Positions 47,694 to 58,500 of a stretch of 64,000 bases of DNA are shown here, piece after piece. Source of the DNA: Thermochaetoides thermophila DSM 1495 (taxonomy: Eukaryota; Ascomycota; Sordariomycetes; Sordariales; Chaetomiaceae); NCBI RefSeq assembly GCF_000221225.1, contig NW_006383032.1, forward strand, positions 6,493,213-6,557,212, in the 5' to 3' direction. Made by a program: the position numbers and the translations under genes. The notes below the pieces were generated by a model. The model searched no databases, was not told where the DNA came from, and saw nothing but the letters and a program-made list of their open reading frames with translations. Position 1 is the stretch's first letter, and each line of letters opens with the position of its first letter.

Positions 47694-50600
47694 AATCCCC
47701 GTTTGGTACTTGTTGGAGTGAGAGTACGTGATTGAAGTACGAGTCTGGAAATATGGGCAAAATTTCTGTGCACCCCACCCAAAGGTGGGCAGCGGCCCAG
47801 CCTTACCGCCTTGCCGCCGTGCCTTCCGAACTTTCACATGCAAAATTGATGCGCGATTCATCACCATCGACAATCTCACCAACAGAGCCGCCACTCCAAT
47901 ATTGGCTACCATGATGTCATAAGTTCGAATTTGCTTTTCGGCACCAACACCCGGGCCAACCGCTTGCCCCAACGCATCCCACAAGCCCACCAAAACTTAA
48001 GGTGTAGTCCAAGAATTCCTCGGTCCCAAGGTCGTAACACCTTTTGCCCACTCTGCGGGATCCCAACGAGCACGTTCGCGCAAATTCCTCAGCCCTGCGA
48101 ATCCCGTTGGCATTCCGGCACATACCGGCGGTCAATCTGTTTGATTGCCTCTCTCAATTAACCGCATGATCGCAATTTATCGCGGTTGGCACTACGGTCT
48201 TGAAACAACGAAACATCGTCACACTCCGTGCCCACCGCCCTCACGCAAGTTGCCATGTCAATGCTGTGATCCCCTATCTTATCATGACCCCAGTTTTTAC
48301 CCCAACTCTCCCCGGAGACAGGACAAAAAGGGCAGGTTGGAGAATCCTTCACATGCAAAGGCGTCGCCTTCTCACTCCCCAAATTGGCGACAGGAGGAAA
48401 TGAGATTGCCGGAGTTGGAGGCTCCAGCGTTTCTGCCGGGGAATTGTCCGGACCCCCGGATTTGCGGTTGCTTGCCGAGGACAAGACGTTGGCTCCAACG
48501 TGGGGAGACAAGTTGTTCTGTTGCCGTCACCGTTTCTTCTGCCGATGCTAAGCTATGCTTCCGGGCAACAGAAAAAGGGGCCTTTTCTGATTTCTCATAT
48601 ATCTTGTCATTTCTTTACTTCCTTTGTCTTGTGTTCTAGTTTCTCATCCATTTTTCACAAGCCTTGGCCAGAAGACCTCGTGTCGTTGTCTGATGCCGGA
48701 ACCGCGGCCTTGGCCCAAAGAACCTTCGGGCCATGGCACCTGGATAACCAGCCAGCCACAGTGCACCAGGAGAACTACAAGCTCCAACAAAACCTGGGTC
48801 CTTACGTCGTCACGAGGTGCAGGGACACTATTCGCAAACTACCTGGCGTAAGTTTGGCTGCTTTCAGCCTGGCAAATGTTTTTGACAGACATCCACCCTG
48901 CAAAATTATCGTCCGACCATGTGATCCAGGGGCAAGCGCTGGTTCGTCCGAGCTTATCCTCATCTTAAACCTTATCACCCCAAAAGCTGGGGGCTAATCG
49001 AATTCGTGGGGGCGTTCTTCAACCCCAATCCACTTGCTCAGAATTCTCAGGCGGTATTGCCGCCTCATCCCTGGAAAGAGCCCTAAAACTTGTCACATAT
49101 TTTGTTTTCAACCAGGCTGTCTGCAGAAAAAAAAGACCAAATTATGACGTGCCAACAGCTCGGAGACCTCTCGGCTTTTCCTGCCAACGGCAGCAAAACG
49201 CAGGCTCTCCGTCTCGCAAGCCTAGGGCCCCAGGACAATGGTTTGCCCAGCCGAGGGCTCTGACGCTTCCAGCTCCGTTAGCGTTATGGTGCGACCAGCC
49301 CCTGGGCTTGCTCGGGGCCCCACAAACTTCCTTTTGCTGTCACTCTAGCAAGGCCTGCACCGGGTTCTCGTCGCGGTTGTGCGCCGGGAAGAGAAAGCCA
49401 AGACCTGGACATTCACTGCGGAGCCGCCGGGTAATATTTTGAGGCGGGCGATCGATCTCCGTGCATGTTAGCCGCGCCCAGTCAGGAAAGCCCCCAGCAT
49501 TGTGCTCCGGAACGCAACAATCACAAAGGCGAACTCTAGATACGAAACAGGCGCTTGATGAAGGGAGAAAACCATCCGGATCGGCGGTCAAAAGCGATGC
49601 CCATTGACGCATAGCTTTTTAACCTCTCTTTTGCCTTTGGTTCTGCCTTCAAATCGCTTCCTCCTTGCCTTCCTGTATGGCGGATCCTCCTCGGTCTTTC
49701 TGTGGATCGCGGAAGTTCCCGTAATGACTCGCTGCTGGCATCTGGCTGGTTTTTATCTCGCGCCTTCGGGCTTTGCTCGGTGGGACATGGGAGACACAGA
49801 CGTGAAATTTTTCGATACCGCTTACGCTACTCTGCAGGCACACAGATCTCCCAGTTGCTCACTTTCCGTTCGTACACGTGTTCGAAGGCCGCAGGCAAGA
49901 CTCCTGTTCCGTAAATGCTTTCTCGGCTACCCTGTGTTTGGCGGAGAAGCGAGTGAGCAAAAAATCAATAAATTACCTTCCTCTGGGGTCCTGTCCTGGG
50001 TTGCATTTGCAGCTTGCTCCAAAGCGTTAATCCAGACATAAAGAGAAGCCTCGGAAAACCACCTCTTCGCATTACTTCCTGACTGAGCCGGTTCGGCGGC
50101 ATAAGGTGTGCAAGGTGTGCTTGATGGCTCTTCGGCCCGGTTCCGGCGTATCGCGTTAGAACGTGGAGAAGCCGATAAGGCCAGGCCCGCAAGGTCTCGG
50201 ACCAATGACCAGCTCCCATTCTGGAAGCTACAGTGCGGTTTTCTCGCGATGCACCTGTCTGTGAGTGCATCTCGCGATGCGATGGACGGCGGACTATGAG
50301 CCGTAGAAGGGCCGTTTTGGATTGCACCGGCGACATTGACAAGCGGGCCGTTTGGTAACAGCAACAGCAGAGATCCGATCTGTCCAAGGCCTTTTTTTGT
50401 TCCTTGCAGCAGACGACGTCGAGGAGCAGCTTGGCCCCGCGTTGTCTTATGAATAAGCTACGAAAGACGATGGCGAAGGTATCGATAATGCGCACGGTGC
50501 ATTCCATGACGACCCCCACGCCCGCTCGGTGTGGAAATGGTGTGGAATTGTGGATGAAGCAGACAGGATGGATCGTAATCAATAGTGATCAGGACGTGTC

Positions 50601-53250
50601 ACGCCAGACACAGTCCGCACTACTGACAATTCCCCGTAAAACCAACCAGTCAGTTGTATCCGTTATAGAGCCAGCCCTGGGTTGGAAAAGCAGCAGCAGT
50701 ATAGCAGCGCTGCACAGTACAGCCAAACCAGTTAAACACAGCGGAGTCTGCTAGCCTCGGTCCGCCTTGGTGCTGATAAAAAAACGAACATTGCGCTCGG
50801 CCCTGCGTATCTCTCTGGCACCAGGCAATGAGGCCGGGTTGCTCTCTAAAAGGCATGCGACCGATATGGCGTCTTATCGGAAAAGATCATGGTACCCCAG
50901 ATTTCGGGTGACGATGTGGGAGGACCCCGGCTAAGGGGGTGGACTTTTCCCCAACTTTTGTTCGGCCGATGGTGTTAAGCATGTCCTACGCAATTGGGCA
51001 AAATGCTGTCTCGTCTGCCTTTGTGTTCGGGCGCATAGTCGGAGTACATTTCCCGTAATTTAAAGTGCGATGGAGGAGAAACGCAACAAGGAGGAATGCC
51101 AGAGCAAAATCCGATGGACTGCAGCCCCAGCTTCCAGCTTTCCGCGCCGATGATGTCTACCGCGGCTGTATCCGACCAGTTGGAAGATTGGCTATGGATA
51201 CAGCATAGCTTGCTCTGTGCCTAGCCAGCTGTCGTGTCCTACCCGCGCTCCACACAGATTACGCCTTTGGGGCTTTGGAACGCGCAGGAGCCTTATCTCT
51301 CTGGCTCGCGCCACCCCCGAGGTTGTTGGATTCACATCCTACGGCGATTCCCTGGTGATACGGACAGATGGAGGGTCGGAACCAAAACAAAGCGGAGAGA
51401 CCCTATCCCCAACTTGTCTCTATTTCCTATCTATATTGCAGATCCGCCTACTGAAACATGGGGCCTTGCACATCGCGGTCCTCGTAGACTGGCCGTTAGG
51501 GCCACGGGCCCTGCCGTTCACTTATCGTGGGGGTTTACGCGTGACCAGATGAAACTTATGGGGTAGGGCTTGGGAGCTGTGGACTGGTTGTCGTTGCGAT
51601 GATTGCTAGGTGTGAACGTTCTGGGTATTTGTACATGGTAACGTACAGTCTACACTACGGCCGAGCGTTTGCCAGCCAACAGCCGCAACGAGGTGTCCCA
51701 TTGCCGGCTTGGCCATCGTTGTCCACGGTCAGCCGGACCGGGCTTTCGGTGACGTCCGCGGCTTAGGAGTCGCACACCTGCCAGACCCAGGATCGCCCCG
51801 TATGGTGCAAGAACAGCCTAAGTGCTCCTCAGATGTGCAACGCCTTGCAGTTTACGGGTACCCGTGTTTCCCCGGATTCTTCGGTCGCCACCCGGCCATC
51901 TGCAGCGAATAGATGTGCAGCTTATCAAGAAAATCTTTGGGAGCGCCGACGTTGGCATGATCACCTCTTGCGGAGGGCTGACAAGAGGCATTCAGATAGG
52001 TTGTGGTGTTCATCACAAGTGATCGGCACAGCGTTGCTGGATTCATGAGCATTTCATCATACTGGGGAGCGGCTCACTTCTCAGACTCACACGTTCATCA
52101 GCTGCTTGCTTTTGGCCCACGACAAGCCGAAAAGTGACAGCCAAGAGCTGTCCAAGACGCATCTGAGCCCAACCATTTTGCACGGCGCTCAGCCACTTGC
52201 TATGAAGTCCCAGACACAATCCACACCGCCCCCAGATTGCGCAACTGCCGCCCCAGATTTGGCGGATGGGTGAATGGATCGATGTAAGCAAGCGTTTTTT
52301 TTGCCCCAGAAGCTTTCAGGTGCAAAAAATCCGCCTGGAGCCCCGCAAAACGCCAATGATCACCGAGATGCCTAAACAACAGCAGCTGGCAGTTTCAATT
52401 TCGCACAGCCGGATATCCGTGGGATGGAGCCACGAGGTGAACGGTTTCTTTGTGGGACTGGGCTTGTTGGAAATTGGAAATGGCCTGGTAGCCGAGACAC
52501 TTGACCGTAGGGAACGAACGAACGAAGGGACGGGACTTGCACGACGACTCCACAGACAAGAAGATCTCACTTGTCTCGTGAAGAAACGGGTAAAGACCAC
52601 AAGACTCGGGGCGTGTTGTGTGCGGTCACGTCGGAGACTGTGGGAGCACGATTCCATGTGCTGTCATTCCGCGAGAACCCTCCTGGCCGCGGATGCGATG
52701 GGCATGCCTGCGTACGAAAGACAGCATCTGAAATTGACGGCAACGACAAATAGCAGGCTGCCATCGTGTTGACGGGGCAGGTAAACAAAAAGCAGGAGAG
52801 CGAAGAGCTCCGGTGAGGGCGCCTGAGTGGCCCATACAGAAAAGCAGACAGCCAACCAAGACCCGCGTTCAACATTAACAACACATGATATTTTCCCGTC
52901 AAAAGCCCTCCGTCCTGCCTTGTGGCCTTTGGCTGAGTTGATTGCCTGGATTTTCGCGATCTGTCTGTTCACCCCACAGGCCCCAGTGTGTGGCCCCAGA
53001 AAACCTGGGCACCTCAGACCACACTGTTGTCACCGCAAATCTTTTTTGCAATATTCGCGTCCACAAGAATGCTTGCATCATCTCGTTTCTGGGACCTGCC
53101 GCTCCTGTCTGTTACTCCGTACGTAGCGGACACTGGCCAGCGCGGGCCAGCTGTCCCGCTGCAAGCGAGGCAGCGAGAGACCTGAAGCATCAGAGAGACC
53201 TGCAAGCAGCACAAGGCCTGTACTCCGCGAGAATGGGCGGAGCGGGGAGC

Positions 53251-53280
53251 GATACGTACGGATACGTACGGATACGTACC
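53251..53280. repeat. 10-bp tandem repeat, three units (TACGTA core)
   Basis: GATACGTACG occurs three times head to tail (last base of unit 3 differs), about 1 kb upstream of the creA start. Each unit holds the palindrome TACGTA. A second short tandem, GGACGGGGACAA-like, follows at about 53293-53318. It could be a multi-copy factor site or simple slippage. Confidence 0.7.
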
Positions 53281-53573
53281 CGTGTCGGTCAGAGACAAGG
53301 ACGGGGACAAGGACGGGGCCGGGGCACCGCTGGCGAGAGCCCTCGTGTTTTTCCCCGAGAGTTGTGTGTGGCCGGCCTGTGCTGGCGCCTGGGTACCCGG
53401 GAATGGACAAGACCTGGATTTCGGATTTTGGCATCTGTGAGGCGGCTGCCCCATCAGCCACAGGCCACTGTCCACACCCATCATCCTGTGTTCTCTGCCC
53501 GCTGTGTGCGCGTATGTGGGTGCTGTGGGTGTGCCTGTGGGCGCTGTGAGTCGCTGCGTTACCGAACGGGCAC

Positions 53574-53625
53574 CCCCAGGCTAGGCAGGGCAGTCGCCCA
53601 CACCCCCAGTCCCCAGTAGCCCCAG
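53574..53625. promoter_or_regulatory. cluster of four CCCCAG (CreA-type) sites
   Basis: CCCCAG occurs at 53574, 53604, 53611 and 53620; its complement CTGGGG fits the CreA consensus SYGGRG. The cluster lies about 165-215 bp upstream of the TATA-like box of creA itself. This fits the autoregulation known for creA genes in filamentous fungi. Single SYGGRG sites are common by chance in GC-rich DNA; the density here is what stands out. Confidence 0.5.
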
Positions 53626-53788
53626 TCCTCCTACTGTTGTCACACCCACACCCACTCACACCTGCCCTGTCAGGGCTGTGGTGTGGGTGTGGTACGTACC
53701 CAACACTCCCCCCCACACCGGGGGCCACCCCCCCTCGCGCAATCCCTTCCATGCCCCTGGCACCCTCCCTGTCAGCCGCCCGCGCGCC

Positions 53789-53796
53789 ATTTAAAA
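53789..53796 (+). promoter_or_regulatory. creA: TATA-like box of creA
   Basis: ATTTAAAA lies in otherwise GC-rich DNA, about 55 bp before the upstream ORF start and 460 bp before the creA ATG. A start of transcription near 53820-53840 would place the upstream ORF in the leader. The position is inferred. Confidence 0.45.
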
Positions 53797-53844
53797 CCAG
53801 TGCTGCTTCCCCCAAACAGCGTCTGGACTTTCTGAGATTCCCCC

Positions 53845-54154
53845 ATGCCGCTTTTCTGGAGTGAAGCTTTCTCCCAACAACATCCAGCTCCCGCTCTTAG
53901 CACGCACCGCTCGACACGTTTCAAAGCCCTCGGACCTTGGAGCCTGTCGGACACTTGGTGTGACCGACCAACATCTCGATTCACTCATACAGCGACCGCC
54001 AACGACGATCACTTACACACATCCTCGACGGCCACATCTTCGCCGACTCGAAAGACGTCTTTCACTTGGTAACTGATACTGGTTAACGGGACCAACGACT
54101 GCCTATTGGCAACACATAACGCATTCTCTGTCCCATAGCTGCGCGCATAGTTAG
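53845..54154 (+). promoter_or_regulatory. upstream ORF and possible intron in the creA leader
   Basis: An ATG at 53845 opens a 75-codon frame ending at 54072. Its last codons coincide with a candidate leader intron, donor GTAACT at 54069 and acceptor CCCATAG ending at 54138 (70 nt). Splicing would change the end, so that the frame stops at 54154 after 79 residues. No further ATG lies between 54154 and the creA start, so reinitiation or leaky scanning would be needed for CreA synthesis. Translation of the uORF is not shown by sequence alone. Confidence 0.4.
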
Positions 54155-54254
54155 CAGCTCAGCAGGAGAGATTAACGGCATCCACGACTGGAGGGGTGTT
54201 TGTCAGAACAACAGACTTCATAGATTAAGGGACTTCCCTGAGGAGGACTGTCCC

Positions 54255-55568
54255 ATGCAACGAGCAAAGTCAGCAGTGGATTTTTCCAGCCTGCTGAACC
54301 CAGAACCAGTACCAGAGAGGAAACCGGATCAGACACCACAACTACAGAAACCCGAGGAAAACAACATGGCGACCGTCGGCCTGCTTCGTCCTAACGGACC
54401 GGTTCCTGCTGCGCCCCAGGCGCCCGAGCAGCCTACCGAGCTCCCCCGGCCTTACAAGTGCACCATGTGCGACAAGGCCTTCCACCGCCTCGAGCATCAG
54501 ACCCGTCACATCCGCACCCACACTGGCGAGAAGCCCCATGCTTGCCAGTTCCCTGGTTGCAGCAAGCGCTTCTCTCGTTCCGATGAGCTCACCCGTCACT
54601 CGAGGATACACAGCAACCCTAACTCGCGTCGGGGCAACAAGGGCCAGGTGCAGCACCAGATGATGCACCGCATGCAGCCCGATGTCATGCCCCCGCCGCC
54701 GGCTCCTAAGATGATTCGCTCGGCGCCTTCGACAGCCTTGTCGTCGCCGAACGTCTCACCGCCGCACTTCAGCACTTACACTCTGCCCCCTCCTCCGCCG
54801 TCCATGCTGAGCCCGTACAACCGCAACGCCCTGGGAAGCCAGAGCGGGCCTGACATGCCCATGCTTGCCCGCGCTGCAGGTCAGCTCGAGCGTGATTCTA
54901 TGATCAGCCCACATCACTACCCGCCATCGACTTCAGCCGCAAGGCACCACGCGTCTCCCTACTACAACAGTAGCTCATTGCACTCTCGGCCAAATCCACT
55001 CCCTGGGCTCGGCGCCTATCACATGTCTCGCACGCACGCGGCTGATGACCACGACGACCACTATGGCCCTCACGCTTACCGCCAGCCCAAGCGCTCGAGG
55101 CCTAACTCTCCCAACTCGACCGCCCCGTCGTCCCCGACCTTCTCCCATAACTCCCTCTCCCCGACTCCTGATCACACCCCGCTGGCTACGCCGGCTCACT
55201 CCCCGCGGTTGCGCCCCTTCAGCGGCATCGAGCTGCCTCCCTTCCGCAACCTTAGCCTACAAGGGCACACCACGCCTGCCCTGGCTCCTCTCGAGCCCCA
55301 GCCAGATGGCCATCGCGACCCTCCTGCGCCCTTGCTCCCTCCTCCGTCGGTCTCGCTATCTACTACATCGACCCCCTCGTCGAGGAGTAACGGCATCTCG
55401 CTGAGCGACATCCTCAGCCAGCCTGATGGGTCCCAGCGTAAGCTGCCCGTGCCCAAGGTTGCGGTACACGACCTATTAGGTCCTAGTGACCACTTTCCGA
55501 TGCCGGGGAGTGGCAGGAGCTCCGCCGCTGGCAGTGTAGCGGGGCCAGATTTGTATGACCGCATTTAA
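54255..55568 (+). CDS. creA: CreA/CRE-1 carbon catabolite repressor
   Basis: This is a nuclear C2H2 zinc-finger repressor that binds SYGGRG sites and shuts down genes for alternative carbon sources, including cell-wall-degrading enzymes, when glucose is present. It has 437 aa and no coding intron, close to the usual 400-430 aa. The N-terminus MQRAKSAVDFSSLLNPEP is diagnostic. The two fingers are C69-C72-H85-H89 and C97-C102-H115-H119, joined by THTGEKP. An Arg-rich segment follows (NPNSRRGNKGQ). Pro/Ser-rich stretches come next, then the conserved block PKRSRPNSPNSTAPSSPTFSHNSLSPTPDHTPLATPAHSPRLRP with likely phosphosites. The C-terminal repression segment is NGISLSDILSQPDGSQRKLPVPKVAVHDLL, with the end DLYDRI typical of Sordariomycete copies. 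The start matches the conserved family N-terminus. Confidence 0.98.
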   Translation: MQRAKSAVDFSSLLNPEPVPERKPDQTPQLQKPEENNMATVGLLRPNGPVPAAPQAPEQPTELPRPYKCTMCDKAFHRLEHQTRHIRTHTGEKPHACQFPGCSKRFSRSDELTRHSRIHSNPNSRRGNKGQVQHQMMHRMQPDVMPPPPAPKMIRSAPSTALSSPNVSPPHFSTYTLPPPPPSMLSPYNRNALGSQSGPDMPMLARAAGQLERDSMISPHHYPPSTSAARHHASPYYNSSSLHSRPNPLPGLGAYHMSRTHAADDHDDHYGPHAYRQPKRSRPNSPNSTAPSSPTFSHNSLSPTPDHTPLATPAHSPRLRPFSGIELPPFRNLSLQGHTTPALAPLEPQPDGHRDPPAPLLPPPSVSLSTTSTPSSRSNGISLSDILSQPDGSQRKLPVPKVAVHDLLGPSDHFPMPGSGRSSAAGSVAGPDLYDRI

Positions 55569-58500
55569 AGGAGTTTCTCTGGGGATAAGATATCCAATCT
55601 AGACTTTACTTTTGCGTCTTTGTGTTAGAACATTTTGCCATTTGCAACAGGACCAACCAACCAATCAGGGGCCAATCAGTCATCAGTCTAGAGAGCAATC
55701 GGGACGGGACGGGATAGGAACACATCTGGGATTGTTTGGGATTTAGTACCGGACGCGACATGATTCATGACCATTACTCATCATCATTACCATCGGGAAG
55801 GAGGGAATCATACACTTCGCGGAGTAACAAGGACAAATGATCATTTATTTATATACATACTGTTGTCATCTATAGAGGCAGGGAGGATTGGCGATAATCG
55901 ATCTCAGCTTTTGGATTTTTTTTCCCACTTTGCACACCAGACTCCGTTTCCTTTGCGCCTTTGCTTCCCTCCGCTTAGTTCACTGGATCGGTTTCAACAC
56001 CCATCATGTCATTCGATGATAGATGGACGAGCGTTTGCTTGCTTTTTTCTTTTTCCTTCTCCATGAATCGATTGATCGACTGATCACACCACTTAATTGT
56101 TTTGGCGATATCGGGGGATGAGTGGATCTGGTTTTGCTCTCTCCTCTCCTCTCTTCTCTATGTTTCTTTTGTCTTCTCTTCTATGCAAGCAAGATTTACG
56201 GATGGATAGACTGATCAGATCACATCGACACCACTTTTGTCTTTCTTTGTAGGGTTTGGTTGGTTGGGATTTTTGGATTTGGATCTTGGTGAGGGATACT
56301 TCCAGATAGACAGGTGACCGGGTACAGTGATACAACATCAATCAAGCAATACAAACTTTTTTTTTGGATACCTCAAGTTTCTTCCACAAAGATTTGCATA
56401 GATGTCACCTCCGATGGCGGAGCGAGCCGTCCTCACAGCTCGCACTAAGCAAAACTTTTTTTCTGCTGACCCAGCGCGGCCCTGCTGGATCCGGCGTGAG
56501 TGACGCCATCGCCAACTCCGTTCCCCGCCATAACCTTTGCGGCTGCGCTGTGGCCCCTCCGCTCCGCTCTCCGCCCGTCTCGTTTCGTCTTTCTTGGGTC
56601 TTCCTTTGGTCGCCGACCCTAACCCCCCGACTCCCGATATGACTGTTGCGAACAGCCAACAAAAACCTTTTTTTGACAGGACAGGTGGAGTTGTAGGGTC
56701 CGCCCCGGAGTTGGAGAATGCGATGGGGAATGGAATGGAGAAAAGGAGCAGACCAGAAATTATTGTGACATGGCCGCAAAAAAGCATTTTCTTCTTTGTG
56801 CTTCTCCGCTTCTTGCTCTCTCACCGCTTCACACCGTGCGAGGGACCCCTGATGAGTTCTTGTGTTGTGTCTCTGCCTTTACAGGCATTCTTGTCCTCCT
56901 TCGCAGCTTGCTGGCCAGGGTGTGGATGGACCACCCCGCTTGATAGGGCAAGGTTCTGCTCTCACATGCCGCCGTCCGTGACGCTCAAATGCACTGGCTG
57001 GAGGACAACTCACCGCACAAATCAAAATCCTGATCTTGCAAAATCCTGGTCATGAATTTCTTTTGTGCGAAGGGAAAGTCTTGTCTGTCGTCATCGAAGC
57101 TAACTAGTCCTACAAGTAAGCTGTTCTACCCGCTCTGGCTACTGCACGGTGTACGTAATAGTTTTCCTTGGGTTTGGCAGCGTTTCCATCGAGGGGACGG
57201 TTCCCGTACCCTACCCCAACAACAAACTGGCTGGTTTCCTTGCTATCATCTACTGCGCGCCTGGTGCAGTGGGGGATCGACGCCGGGAGCTGTGCCATTT
57301 GAGACCTTGGCCTTGGCTTTTGGTCAGAGGGATAGATTTTGGCACTAGGTTTGGGGCTGGGAAAGCCATAGCCCTCCGGGCTAGAGCTCTACATTCCATG
57401 AATCGCGACTGGCGCAGCAAGGACAAAAGGCAGCCCAACAGGTGGCGCAAGCAGATTGTTGTACACGGCACAGCAGCAGAATTCCAATGCATGATACACT
57501 AACTGGTCGCCTGCCTGGTTTACTGGGGGCAAAGCCTTCGGGTTGCCTGGCCGCCTGGCCGCCTGACGTGTTGTTTAAGGGGCTAACGTCTCCTGAGACC
57601 TACAAGACCCAGGTTAGGCTTTCATGTGGATATCTCCATGGTTCCTGCTGTCCTCAAATTCCAAACCCAATCCTCTGGATCATGAGGCTTCTGTATCATG
57701 AGGGCCTCGTCTGCCGTACCCGGCCCCGTCCCATCCCGACCCGATCGCCGAGTGACTGAGGTGCGACGACAAAGATAATACCCGTTTCAACAGATGACTT
57801 ACACGCCGCCCCGCGCCCCCGCTGTGCCGCCCCCGCCCCCGCCTTACAAAAAGTTGCACTCTCCTCCAGGTCCTGCGCCTTGTTTCACGCACATACCTTA
57901 GCCTAGCCCAACTTATTCATCATCTTTCGCTGACCGCCCCAGGTTTCTGTTGTCGTACTGTTTTGTGTGATGCCGTGTCCAACTTTGTTTCGTTTCCCCC
58001 ATATCCCATCCCCGATCAGGCCCCTTTGGGTTCCAAAACAGGTCGTACAAAAGAACAGGTGGCGTATATCTTGTCGAGTGCAGTGACCTTCGCCTTCACT
58101 TAGACTCTCTTTCCAGGCTGGAATGAATCTCTCGGCCTGAGTTTGTCCTACACCCCAACCTACCTTCAAGATTAGCCGTCCAGACCCCGACAATCAGCCC
58201 CTCCGTCCCTCTATCTATCGTGTCGTTATCTCTGCCCTGTCGCAATCTACACTCCCTCATCCCTCTCCTGCGGCCACAGCCGAAGTAAAAGACAGACTGC
58301 TACCCTAGGCGGATAGTGCACTCACTACCTATCCGCGAGTTCAAGTAGACCCTTCCTTATAAGTCCGAAAGGTAGGATAAGCCAAGAACGCGATCAATCT
58401 CTGCTGTTACTTCACCCAACCGGCAAGCGTGCGAGCGCACCCGCTTACAGACACACCAACTGCACGCCCGCGGCCGTGGGTCTTGACGACGCATGCCATT

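Larger units (their letters stand above)
47202..54254. other. 7-kb divergent region upstream of creA
   Basis: Between the RAD51-paralog start and creA there is one tRNA-Phe and no supportable protein gene; open frames stay under about 250 codons and overlap on both strands. The last kilobase holds the creA promoter: GT/CA-rich runs, a 10-bp tandem repeat, a CCCCAG cluster, a TATA-like box and a leader with an upstream ORF. Confidence 0.6.

Noticed and set aside
52942..53815. Overlapping 225- and 245-codon frames on both strands upstream of creA
   Set aside because: These come from GC-rich, repeat-built promoter DNA low in stop codons; the peptides are Arg/Gly/Pro-rich and unlike any family.
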